From positions 1-64,000 of the forward strand of contig CAJUJN010000017.1 of the NCBI GenBank assembly GCA_910586775.1: DNA of 64,000 nt, read 5' to 3'. The translations under genes were made by a program, and so were the position numbers. Under the pieces are notes generated by a model. It had not been told where the DNA came from and made no database searches. It was given only the letters and a program-made list of their open reading frames with translations. Of this stretch, positions 53,151 through 60,106 are shown one piece after another (the first letter of the stretch is position 1; each line of letters opens with the position of its first letter). The DNA is from an uncultured Acetatifactor sp. GTDB taxonomy: Bacteria > Bacillota > Clostridia > Lachnospirales > Lachnospiraceae.

Positions 53151-53699
53151 ATGTATTACGCAGCAGTGAAAAAGACAGACATAGCAAACGGCCCCGGTGT
53201 CAGGGTATCCCTGTTTGTCAGCGGCTGCACTCACAGGTGCAGCGGATGCTTTAACAGTGAGGCCTGGGATTTTAACTATGGACGGGAATATACGGAGGAG
53301 ACAGAGCAGGAAATACTCAGGGCGCTTGCACCGGATTATATCAGGGGATTAAGCGTGTTGGGTGGAGAACCCATGGAGCCGGAAAACCGGGGGGCTGTAC
53401 TGCAGCTTCTTCGTGCAGTGAGAAGGCAATTCCCTGATAAAGACATCTGGTGCTATACAGGCTTTGATTATGAGAAGGATTTGCTGCGGCGGAGCGGGCA
53501 TAGTGAGGATTTGCATAAAAGGCCTGCTGAGGATGAAATCATGCAGATTCTGTCCATGACAGACGTGCTGGTGGACGGGGAATTTGTGAAAGAGCGGAAA
53601 AATCTTCGGCTTGCTTTCCGGGGCTCTGAGAACCAGAGGCTGATAGACGTACAGGCATCTCTGCGACAGAACGAGACGGTGTGCCTGACAGAATTTTGA
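53151..53699 (+). CDS. nrdG: Anaerobic ribonucleotide reductase activating protein
   Basis: This 182-residue radical-SAM enzyme installs the glycyl radical on NrdD. The cluster motif is CTHRCSGC (Cys26, Cys30, Cys33), preceded by NGPGVRVSLFVSG. SVLGGEPMEPENRGAVLQLL is the SAM-binding GGEP motif. GAGAGGTGA lies 5-6 bases before ATG. The reductase gene nrdD, usually adjacent, is not in this window. NrdG supports deoxynucleotide synthesis during strict anaerobic growth, consistent with a Clostridia host. Confidence 0.9.
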   Translation: MYYAAVKKTDIANGPGVRVSLFVSGCTHRCSGCFNSEAWDFNYGREYTEETEQEILRALAPDYIRGLSVLGGEPMEPENRGAVLQLLRAVRRQFPDKDIWCYTGFDYEKDLLRRSGHSEDLHKRPAEDEIMQILSMTDVLVDGEFVKERKNLRLAFRGSENQRLIDVQASLRQNETVCLTEF

Positions 53700-53739
53700 G
53701 ATTGTTTTGTTATTAAGCGAATTTATACAGGCAGGAAAA

Positions 53740-53834
53740 GGCTGTCACATTGGAAAATCACCTGAAGCCGGGGGGCGGAATCTGAAATACCATGGCCAGG
53801 AAGAGGGGTTCGAATGTGACAGCCCTGTTTTTGA
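53740..53834 (+). terminator. Long-range inverted repeat after nrdG
   Basis: The perfect 12-base arms GGCTGTCACATT (53740-53751) and AATGTGACAGCC (53813-53824) enclose 61 bases and are followed by CTGTTTTTG. It could be a terminator with a structured loop or a small RNA. Confidence 0.5.
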
Positions 53835-53856
53835 GGCGGCTTAAATGAAAATATTG

Positions 53857-53981
53857 CACTTGTGCGGTTGGATTCTTATTCGGGCATCCACCTCCCCTCC
53901 CGCATTCGGAAAACTCGCGCCTGCGTCTGCATTCGCAGCCGCGTTTTGCTCATTTGGAAGTGGATTGCAGCCGCACAGGTG
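53857..53981. repeat. CACCTGTGC palindromic element, copy 3 (125 bp)
   Basis: The ends are CACTTGTGCGGTTGGATTC and GGATTGCAGCCGCACAGGTG, near-perfect reverse complements. The core differs completely from copies 1 and 2. Confidence 0.8.
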
Positions 53982-54074
53982 GAAAATATTAATCTTTTAC
54001 GCTGCCTGAATGAATGGAAGTGCCATGATAGTATGTTTGCCACAAATAATTTCCGTATTTGCAGAGGCGCGTTA

Positions 54075-54449
54075 TCACGGCATCACCTGGCCCTGCACAT
54101 GGGTTTTGATGGCCTGGAAGCTTTCCTTGCTGATGACATGCTCAATCTTACAGGCATCCTCCACAGCAGTCTTTTTCTCAACTCCCAGCTGTATCAGCCA
54201 GGCAGACAGCAGTTGGTGCCTTTCATAGATCATTTCCGCAATTTCCCGCCCGGAGGGCGTCAATGTGATAAAACCTGATTTATCCACGGTGATATGTTGT
54301 TTTTCGCGCAGATTTTTCATCGCGACACTGACACTGGATTTCTTGAAGCCCAGTTCGTTTGCAATATCTACGGAACGGACCACGGGAAGTTCCTTGCTCA
54401 ATATTAAAATAGTTTCCAGGTAATTCTCAGCCGATTCATTTACAACCAT
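54075..54449 (-). CDS. DtxR/MntR-family metal-dependent repressor
   Basis: This 124-residue regulator has an N-terminal winged helix (ESAENYLETILILSKELPVV, VDIANELGFKKSSVSVAMKNLR) and a short metal-binding/dimerisation domain (SGREIAEMIYERHQLLSAWL, then CKIEHVISKESF). It lacks the SH3-like third domain, like MntR-sized members. The start is the ATG complementary to 54449, with GGAG 7-9 bases upstream; a longer ORF from 54542 has no site. It is divergent from feoA-feoA-feoB. The TTAG-N6-CTAA palindromes there are the likely targets, so iron-dependent repression of Fe2+ uptake is proposed. Confidence 0.88.
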   Translation of the reverse strand: MVVNESAENYLETILILSKELPVVRSVDIANELGFKKSSVSVAMKNLREKQHITVDKSGFITLTPSGREIAEMIYERHQLLSAWLIQLGVEKKTAVEDACKIEHVISKESFQAIKTHVQGQVMP

Positions 54450-54570
54450 AATAATCTCCATTCTTGTCAAAAGCCGGAAATTCGTACACAGGCTCCCGGT
54501 TTTCTGATACATCTTCAAACATTCCGCTTTACAGCCGGACAATTCCGAAACCTACGCAGATTCTTTTTTC

Positions 54571-54599
54571 AGTATAGCATGAAAATCCGGTTTATGCAA
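54571..54599 (-). promoter_or_regulatory. Promoter of the DtxR-family gene
   Basis: On the minus strand, TTGCAT (54599-54594), 17 bases and TATACT (54576-54571). No TTAG-N6-CTAA palindrome overlaps it. Confidence 0.75.
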
Positions 54600-54647
54600 A
54601 TTTTTGTTTCCGCGGCAGTATATTTTGGAAAATTTTAAATTTGGTTA

Positions 54648-54679
54648 TTGACAGCCAATAAATGTTAGCATATACTAAC
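54648..54679 (+). promoter_or_regulatory. feoA promoter with overlapping palindromic operator
   Basis: TTGACA (54648-54653), 17 bases and TATACT (54671-54676) form a strong promoter. The palindrome GTTAGCATATACTAAC (54664-54679) covers the -10 box, so a bound repressor would block RNA polymerase. Confidence 0.85.
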
Positions 54680-54749
54680 TATTATAAGTAATAAAATACT
54701 TATGAACCGAGGGATAAATTGCAGAGAAAAGCGGAAGGGGGACTAAAGT

Positions 54750-54959
54750 ATGCCGTTGTCAATGGTTCGTGAAGGAGAAGATAGTGTGATCAAGAAAGTG
54801 GGAGGCAGAGAGGATGCCAGGAGGTTTCTGGAGAATCTGGGCTTTGTGGCGGGAAGTACGGTGACGGTCATTTCCCGGGTCGGAGGAAACATCATCGTCA
54901 ATATTAAAGAGTCCAGAATAGCTATCGGTCAGGACATGGCCAACAGGATTATTGTATAG
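54750..54959 (+). CDS. feoA: FeoA domain protein 1
   Basis: This 69-residue SH3-like FeoA protein assists the ferrous iron channel FeoB. GGREDARRFLENLGFVAGSTVTVISRVGGNIIVNIKESRIAIGQDMANRI matches the family pattern of an RRL-x-x-GF/L helix and small beta strands. GGAAGGGGG lies about 8 bases before ATG. It is the first gene of the feoA-feoA-feoB unit. It differs clearly from the second FeoA 78 bases downstream, so the two are not a recent duplication. Confidence 0.88.
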   Translation: MPLSMVREGEDSVIKKVGGREDARRFLENLGFVAGSTVTVISRVGGNIIVNIKESRIAIGQDMANRIIV

Positions 54960-55037
54960 GACAGACAGGAAGCCGGTATAGGCGGAAAATCCGACTTGAA
55001 GACTTTATTACGATGAACTTTAGAAGGAGCAGAGAGT

Positions 55038-55259
55038 ATGAGAACATTGAGAGACATTGCCTGCGGGCAGAGTGTCAGAGTAAAGAAACTGTCCGGGGAA
55101 GGGCCGGTCAGAAGACGTATCATGGATATGGGTATTACCAAAGGGGTGGAGGTATATGTGAGAAAAGTTGCGCCTCTGGGAGACCCGGTGGAGGTGACGG
55201 TGAGAGGATATGAATTATCCCTGCGCAAGGCAGATGCAGAAATGATAGAAGTGGAATAG
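55038..55259 (+). CDS. feoA: FeoA domain protein 2
   Basis: This second 73-residue FeoA protein (LRDIACGQSVRVKKLSGEGPVRRRIMDMGITKGVEVYVRKVAPLGDPVEVTVRGYELSLRKADAEMI) has the canonical MDMGITKG and DPVEVTVRGYELSLR strands. AGGAG lies 9 bases before ATG 55038. Two separate FeoA proteins with one FeoB is common in Clostridia and suggests different roles at the transporter. A second operator/promoter lies between this gene and feoB. Confidence 0.92.
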   Translation: MRTLRDIACGQSVRVKKLSGEGPVRRRIMDMGITKGVEVYVRKVAPLGDPVEVTVRGYELSLRKADAEMIEVE

Positions 55260-55286
55260 AGGAATCTGCTTTTCCGGTCTGCATCA

Positions 55287-55317
55287 TTTTTTAGAGTATT
55301 TGGTTAGTTTATACTAA
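55287..55317 (+). promoter_or_regulatory. Second TTAG-N6-CTAA operator with -10 box upstream of feoB
   Basis: TTAGTTTATACTAA (55304-55317) repeats the operator of feoA and again covers TATACT (55310-55315). The -35 region is a poor TTTTTT at 17 bases spacing. It probably gives feoB its own repressible start. Confidence 0.75.
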
Positions 55318-55360
55318 TTATGTGTAAATAAAGCTAATTTAAAAAAGTCTTGGCTAACAG

Positions 55361-55374
55361 ATGCTCACGAGTAT
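55361..55374 (+). repeat. Right-end fragment of the approximately 80-bp repeat (copy D)
   Basis: ATGCTCACGAGTAT is identical to the right end of copy B and nearly that of copy C. No left half is recognisable. It lies between the second operator and feoB. Confidence 0.5.
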
Positions 55375-55507
55375 ATTTATGCTGTATGTCGGACAGATTT
55401 GCAGCCATGTAATATAACAAAGTCGCCGGCTATATTTTCGGCCGGGACAGACTGTTAAAGCTCGGCGGTCCTGAGTATAAAAAAGTATAAGGAAGAAGGA
55501 AGATAAA

Positions 55508-57943
55508 ATGTCAATTAAGATTGCGCTTGCAGGAAATCCAAACTGCGGTAAGACAACATTATTTAATGCACTGACCGGTTCCAATCAGTTTGTGGGTAAC
55601 TGGCCCGGAGTTACGGTAGAGAAAAAGGAAGGAAAACTGAAACGTTCTTATGCGTCAGCAGGAGCCGATGAAGTTATTATTATGGACCTGCCCGGTATCT
55701 ATTCTTTATCTCCTTACACATTGGAGGAGGTGGTGGCAAGGAATTATCTGATCAACGAGCGTCCCGATGCTATCATCAATATCGTGGACGGTACGAATAT
55801 CGAGAGAAATCTGTATCTTTCCACTCAGATTATGGAACTGGGTATTCCCGTGGTCATGGCGGTGAATATGATGGATATTCTGGAGAAATCCGGCGACAGA
55901 ATACATACAGATAAGCTTGCGAAGAAGTTGGGATGTGAAGTGGTGGAAATCTCCGCTCTGAAGGGAAACGGCATTGATAAGGCAGCCGCCAGGGCGGTAT
56001 CTCTGGCACAGAAAAAAACAGTTGCCGTGCCGGTACATTCGTTTGCACAGAACGTAGAAGCGGTTATCAAAAGGGTGGAGGGGAGACTGGGAAGTGATAT
56101 TCCCGCAGAGCAGAGACGTTTCTTCGCCGTCAAGCTTCTGGAAAAGGATGACAAAATCGGAGCCATGATGAAGGCGGCGCCGGATGTCTCAGCGGAGATT
56201 AACGAGTTGGAGGAAGCCTTTGATGATGATACGGAGAGTATCATCACCAATGAGAGATATGAATACATTTCTTCCATAATAAAGGAATGCCACACGAAAA
56301 AGGGCGGCAAGGGAAACGAGAAATTGTCTGTATCCGACCGGATTGACAGGATCGTGACCAACAGATGGGCTGCGCTTCCTGTTTTTGCGGTGGTCATGAC
56401 TATCATATACTATATATCGGTGACGTCGGTGGGAACCATTGCAACCGATTGGGCCAATGACGGTGTGTTCGGAGACGGATGGCATCTGTTCGGCATCGGC
56501 GGCTCCGCTTATGATGAGGCATGTGGGGAATATGCGGAAAGCACCCTGTTTACGGATGAACTGAGGGCAACTGTAGGGGCTGCGGCAGAGGCAGGCGTTA
56601 TCGGTGCCGAAGACATTCTTGGCTCCATTGAAGAAGGGGACTTCGGTGGTTTTGACGAAAATTACGGTTCCTACGGCGATTCTCTGGCGGAAGCGGGATA
56701 TGATATCTCCGAAATCGTGGATCCGTTGATGGAGGAGGCTCCTGATCCGGCAGATTACGGTGTATGGGTGCCCGGTATTCCTGTTTTGGTTGAAAGTGGA
56801 CTGGAGGCTGTAGGATGCTCCGAATGGCTTATGAGCCTTATCCTGGACGGTATCATCGGCGGCGTGGGCGCTGTGCTGGGTTTTGTGCCTCAGATGCTGG
56901 TGTTGTTTATTTTCCTGGCGTTTCTGGAAGCCTGCGGTTATATGGCGAGAGTTGCCTTTATTATGGACAGAATTTTCCGGAAATTCGGACTTTCGGGCAA
57001 ATCATTCATCCCCATGCTGATTGGAAGCGGCTGCGGTGTGCCCGGTATCATGGCTTCCCGTACCATTGAGAACGACAGGGACAGGAAGATGACGATCATG
57101 ACTACAACATTTATCCCATGCGGTGCCAAACTGCCTATCATCTCCCTGATTGCCACGGCTCTGTTCGGCGGCTCCTGGCTGATTGCGGTAAGCGCTTACT
57201 TTCTGGGAGTTGCGGCAATTGTTATCTCGGGTATTATATTAAAGAAGACAAAAATGTTTGCAGGTGACCCGGCTCCTTTCGTTATGGAACTGCCTGCCTA
57301 CCATTGGCCTACAGTGAGCAATGTCCTGCGGAGCATGTGGGAGAGAGGCTGGTCCTTTATTAAGAAGGCAGGTACGATCATTTTACTTTCCTCAATCGTG
57401 ATCTGGGCAGGCTCCTGCTTCGGCATGGTAGAAGGAAGCTTTGGATTCAGCACGGAACTGGAGCTTTCCGACAGTGTCCTGGGTGTCATAGGAAACGGGA
57501 TCAAGTGGATCTTCAAACCGCTGGGATTTGACAATGCCACCGCAGCCATCGCCACCATCATGGGCCTGGTTGCAAAGGAAGAAGTGGTTGGAGTCTTCGG
57601 TGTGCTTGACTTCGTGAGTATGAGTAAGGCAGCCGCCTATTCTTTCCTGGCATTTAACCTGCTGTGCGCTCCCTGCTTTGCGGCCATCGGTGCCATCAAG
57701 AGAGAGATGAACAGTGCAAAATGGACCTGGTTTGCCATTGGCTATCAGTGCGGACTGGCTTACATGGTCTCTCTGGTAATCTATCAGTTGGGAAGCCTCT
57801 TTGGCGGCAACGGAAATGTACCGGGTGTCATTGTGTCACTGCTGTTGGTGGCCGGTGTCTGTTATCTGCTGTTCAGGCCTTATAAAGAGAGCCGGACATT
57901 GGACATGAATTTGGGAAAACTTTCAAAAGGCAAGGCCGTATAA
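55508..57943 (+). CDS. feoB: Ferrous iron transporter FeoB
   Basis: FeoB is a GTPase-linked inner-membrane Fe2+ transporter of 811 residues. The N-terminal G domain has G1 GNPNCGKTT (9-17), switch FVGNWPGVTVEKKEG, G3 DLPGIYSL and G4 VNMMD, followed by the helical GDI-like domain (about 170-270). The membrane domain has Gate motifs with the conserved Cys (PMLIGSGCGVPGIMASRTIE; FIPCGAKLPIISLIA; PCFAAIGAIKREM). Between the first membrane helix and the next (about 325-430) lies a long acidic extracytoplasmic segment. AGAAGGAAG lies before ATG 55508. It is controlled by the operator upstream. Confidence 0.95.
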   Translation: MSIKIALAGNPNCGKTTLFNALTGSNQFVGNWPGVTVEKKEGKLKRSYASAGADEVIIMDLPGIYSLSPYTLEEVVARNYLINERPDAIINIVDGTNIERNLYLSTQIMELGIPVVMAVNMMDILEKSGDRIHTDKLAKKLGCEVVEISALKGNGIDKAAARAVSLAQKKTVAVPVHSFAQNVEAVIKRVEGRLGSDIPAEQRRFFAVKLLEKDDKIGAMMKAAPDVSAEINELEEAFDDDTESIITNERYEYISSIIKECHTKKGGKGNEKLSVSDRIDRIVTNRWAALPVFAVVMTIIYYISVTSVGTIATDWANDGVFGDGWHLFGIGGSAYDEACGEYAESTLFTDELRATVGAAAEAGVIGAEDILGSIEEGDFGGFDENYGSYGDSLAEAGYDISEIVDPLMEEAPDPADYGVWVPGIPVLVESGLEAVGCSEWLMSLILDGIIGGVGAVLGFVPQMLVLFIFLAFLEACGYMARVAFIMDRIFRKFGLSGKSFIPMLIGSGCGVPGIMASRTIENDRDRKMTIMTTTFIPCGAKLPIISLIATALFGGSWLIAVSAYFLGVAAIVISGIILKKTKMFAGDPAPFVMELPAYHWPTVSNVLRSMWERGWSFIKKAGTIILLSSIVIWAGSCFGMVEGSFGFSTELELSDSVLGVIGNGIKWIFKPLGFDNATAAIATIMGLVAKEEVVGVFGVLDFVSMSKAAAYSFLAFNLLCAPCFAAIGAIKREMNSAKWTWFAIGYQCGLAYMVSLVIYQLGSLFGGNGNVPGVIVSLLLVAGVCYLLFRPYKESRTLDMNLGKLSKGKAV

Positions 57944-57965
57944 CGGTTCGGTTTCAAAACCTTTA

Positions 57966-58003
57966 AAAATCGTCGTTTCCGGAAGGAGCGGCGGTTTTCT
58001 TTT
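57966..58003 (+). terminator. Terminator after feoB
   Basis: AAAATCGTCG / CGGCGGTTTT pairs over 10 positions (with G-T pairs) and is followed by CTTTT. Confidence 0.75.
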
Positions 58004-58028
58004 AAGTAAATTATTAAAAAAATCAATC

Positions 58029-58057
58029 TTGTAAAGTCCGGATAGATATGCTATATT
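58029..58057 (+). promoter_or_regulatory. Promoter of the XRE-cupin regulator
   Basis: TTGTAA (58029-58034), 17 bases and TATATT (58052-58057), about 45 bases before the start. Confidence 0.7.
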
Positions 58058-58106
58058 ATCTGCGTTACTATACTTTGATACAAAAAAACATATGACAGGT
58101 GACACC

Positions 58107-58664
58107 ATGGGAAAATTTTCACTGAGAATAGGAGAACGATTGAAAGAGATACGCAATATCCGGCAGCTGACACTGGACGATGTTGCGAAGATGACAGGGG
58201 TCAGTAAGCCTATGCTGGGCCAGATAGAACGCGGACAGTCATCACCGACCATAAACACATTGTGGAAGATATCTACGGGTTTGAAGATACCGCTGACCTT
58301 TTTCTGTAAGCAGGAAGAGGCGGATTTTCAGATAGTCGGTATTGAGGATACGGAGCAGATTACGGAAGAGGACGGAGGAATGAGGGCGTATGCCATGTTC
58401 CCATTTGATCCGGTCCGTAATGTGGAGGTCTTTTTCCTTGAACTGGATGCGCGTGTAAGGCATTCGTCGGAGTCTCAGAGGAGAGGCGTGGAGAAATACA
58501 TATTTGTGACTGACGGGACTCTGAAAGTGATTATCGGGGAGGAGGAAATCGTGCTAACGCCCAAACAGTTCCTGCGCTTCCGGGCGGACGTTGCTCATGT
58601 GTACTATAATTTTTCGGATAGTCACTGTACTTTTTATGATATGATCTTCTACCCGAGTGAGTGA
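58107..58664 (+). CDS. XRE-family regulator with cupin sensor domain
   Basis: This 185-residue regulator has an N-terminal XRE helix-turn-helix (RIGERLKEIRNIRQLTLDDVAKMTGVSKPMLGQIERGQSSPTINTLWKISTGL) and a C-terminal cupin-2 domain (about 100-183, EKYIFVTDGTLKVIIGEEEIVLTPKQFLRFRADVAHVY). The class often controls transport or catabolism genes in response to a small ligand. ATG 58107 has AGGTGA 4-5 bases upstream; ATG 58092 is an alternative. It has its own promoter and terminator, so the target is probably itself or a distant gene. Confidence 0.9.
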   Translation: MGKFSLRIGERLKEIRNIRQLTLDDVAKMTGVSKPMLGQIERGQSSPTINTLWKISTGLKIPLTFFCKQEEADFQIVGIEDTEQITEEDGGMRAYAMFPFDPVRNVEVFFLELDARVRHSSESQRRGVEKYIFVTDGTLKVIIGEEEIVLTPKQFLRFRADVAHVYYNFSDSHCTFYDMIFYPSE

Positions 58665-58700
58665 TGATAGAAATCAGAACAGAGGAAGCTTCCGGAAAAG

Positions 58701-58729
58701 GGAATTGCGGTGTGCAGTTCCTTTTTTTG
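58701..58729 (+). terminator. Terminator after the XRE-cupin gene
   Basis: GGAATTGC / GCAGTTCC (one G-T) with a 5-base loop, then seven T. Confidence 0.8.
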
Positions 58730-58873
58730 AGTGGAAAGTGTTCCCAGTCTGAAATTTTCTTCGAATCTGCTTCAAACTGCTTCAAACACCCGGCCATGTG
58801 AAAAATCTGCCGGATCATTTTGAGGGAGTTTTATGGGACTTGTAATTTAGTATAATTTAGCCATTAAAAATCA

Positions 58874-58902
58874 TTGACAAAAACGAACAAATGTTTTATT
58901 CT
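58874..58902 (+). promoter_or_regulatory. Promoter overlapping two LexA-type boxes
   Basis: TTGACA (58874-58879), 17 bases and TATTCT (58897-58902). LexA-type boxes lie over the spacer and just after the -10 region. Confidence 0.8.
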
Positions 58903-58921
58903 ATACAAAGAACATTTGTTC
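58885..58921. promoter_or_regulatory. Two putative LexA (DinR) SOS boxes
   Basis: Box 1 GAACAAATGTTT (58885-58896) and box 2 GAACATTTGTTC (58910-58921) match the Gram-positive SOS consensus GAAC-N4-GTTY. Box 2 is a perfect palindrome. Their starts are 25 bases apart and they flank the -10 box, an ideal place for repression. Confidence 0.82.
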
Positions 58922-58949
58922 TTTTCGAGAGGATATGAGGAGGCTGAAT

Positions 58950-59330
58950 ATGAGAAGAATGAGCAGAAGCGGATATGCGGCAGTTATAATGGTTTTGACG
59001 TTGTTTGCCTGTTGGTGCTGTGTTGGTACGGTAATGAGCAGGAGCGACCTGAGCGCAGCGGAGATGGAAGGTTATTATCAGGAGAAGGAAAAGGGGCTGG
59101 TAGAAGAGGCCAGAGCGTTTCTGAGCGGAGAAGGCTATATTTACAGCGGTGTGATGCTGACCAGAGTGGTTACTGCCGAAGGAAACAGGGAATACACGCT
59201 TACCGTACATCACGGTAAAATCGATAAGCTGGACGACGAGGGCAGGCAGATGCTGATGGAAGGCCTTGAAGGAATCGTATTTGAAGATGAGAACTGTAGT
59301 TTCAGACATGAATTTTTAATAAATGAATGA
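58950..59330 (+). CDS. Small single-pass membrane protein, putatively SOS-induced
   Basis: This 126-residue protein has a short basic start (MRRMSRSG), one membrane segment (about 8-29, YAAVIMVLTLFACWCCVGTVM), and an extracytoplasmic domain of about 95 residues. That domain starts with an acidic helix (AAEMEGYYQEKEKGLVEEARAFL) and continues with beta-like segments (SGVMLTRVVTAEGNREYTLTVHHGKID). No LysM or other known domain is seen. The start is ATG 58950 with AGGAGG 5 bases upstream; ATG 58935 is possible. It is the only gene after two LexA-type boxes. By analogy with YneA, SidA and DivS it could be a damage-induced division inhibitor; that is inference, and no homology to them is visible. 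Confidence 0.65.
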   Translation: MRRMSRSGYAAVIMVLTLFACWCCVGTVMSRSDLSAAEMEGYYQEKEKGLVEEARAFLSGEGYIYSGVMLTRVVTAEGNREYTLTVHHGKIDKLDDEGRQMLMEGLEGIVFEDENCSFRHEFLINE

Positions 59331-59340
59331 CAGAAATAAC

Positions 59341-59369
59341 ATGACATTTTTCGGAAATAGGGGTATACT
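59341..59369 (+). promoter_or_regulatory. Promoter of the DUF1653 gene
   Basis: ATGACA (59341-59346), 17 bases and TATACT (59364-59369), starting 10 bases after the preceding stop codon. Confidence 0.7.
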
Positions 59370-59431
59370 TTCTTTATGGACGGAGAAGAGGCCCGGCAAT
59401 CAGAAAGAGACGGGCGGAAAGGGGACGGGAA

Positions 59432-59989
59432 ATGTCATTTATTCCAAAGCCACATGAGATTTACAGACATTTTAAAGGAAGCTTATATCAGATAACCGCT
59501 ATTGCAGAGCATACAGAGACAGGGGAGCAGCTGGTTGTATATCAGGCGCTTTACGGTGATTTCAGGACTTATGCCAGGCCGCTTTCAATGTTTACGGAGG
59601 TACTGGACAGGGGGCGATACCCCGATGCGGAACAGATGTTCCGCTTTGAACTGCAGGGGCCTGATGCGTCTCGGCAGAAGGAATTCATGAGGCCGGACGG
59701 ACAGGCAGACTTCGCTTCATTGACAGATACGGAAGAAGCTTTCCGTGATTCGGAACAGGAAGAAGTCTCACTTGACCCGTTGGTACTGGAGTTCCTTGAC
59801 TCTGACAGTTATGAGCAGCGGTTGAATATTCTGGCAGGACTGCATCACAGGATTACGGATGATATGATTACAACTATGGCGATAGCCTGCGATGTGGAGA
59901 TAAATGACGGAGACCTTGAGGAACGGTATGAGGCGTTGAAAACCTGTCTGCTGACTCTGGAACGGTATGAGTGCAACAGACTGAGGTGA
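59432..59989 (+). CDS. DUF1653 domain protein with helical C-terminal extension
   Basis: Residues 1-72 are a DUF1653 domain (small beta-barrel, PKPHEIYRHFKGSLYQITAIAEHTETGEQLVVYQALYGD, then RPLSMFTEVLD). The domain is widespread and of unknown function. The extension to residue 185 (LVLEFLDSDSYEQRLNILAGLHHRITDDMITTMAIACDVEI) is helical and typical of Lachnospiraceae versions. GGGACGGG lies before ATG. It is transcribed from its own promoter, next to the SOS-like gene. No function can be assigned. Confidence 0.85.
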   Translation: MSFIPKPHEIYRHFKGSLYQITAIAEHTETGEQLVVYQALYGDFRTYARPLSMFTEVLDRGRYPDAEQMFRFELQGPDASRQKEFMRPDGQADFASLTDTEEAFRDSEQEEVSLDPLVLEFLDSDSYEQRLNILAGLHHRITDDMITTMAIACDVEINDGDLEERYEALKTCLLTLERYECNRLR

Positions 59990-60106
59990 AGTCTTCGTTT
60001 CGAAGGATGAGTGACTGCCGTGTAAACGACATATCCTGCGCAGCAGGGGTTGCCGTAACAAAGTGTTTTCGGAAAGACAGAGGGGATGGGAAGGAAGAGG
60101 TGGCGT

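Larger units (their letters stand above)
53700..54074. other. Convergent intergenic region with inverted repeats
   Basis: This region between nrdG (plus) and the DtxR-family gene (minus) has no supportable gene. It holds the GGCTGTCACATT / AATGTGACAGCC structure and palindromic element copy 3. A 138-codon ORF at 53862-54278 overlaps the repeat and the regulator antisense and is rejected. Confidence 0.6.

Noticed and set aside
53862..54278. 138-codon plus-strand ORF
   Set aside because: It runs through a palindromic repeat and then antisense to the DtxR-family gene.
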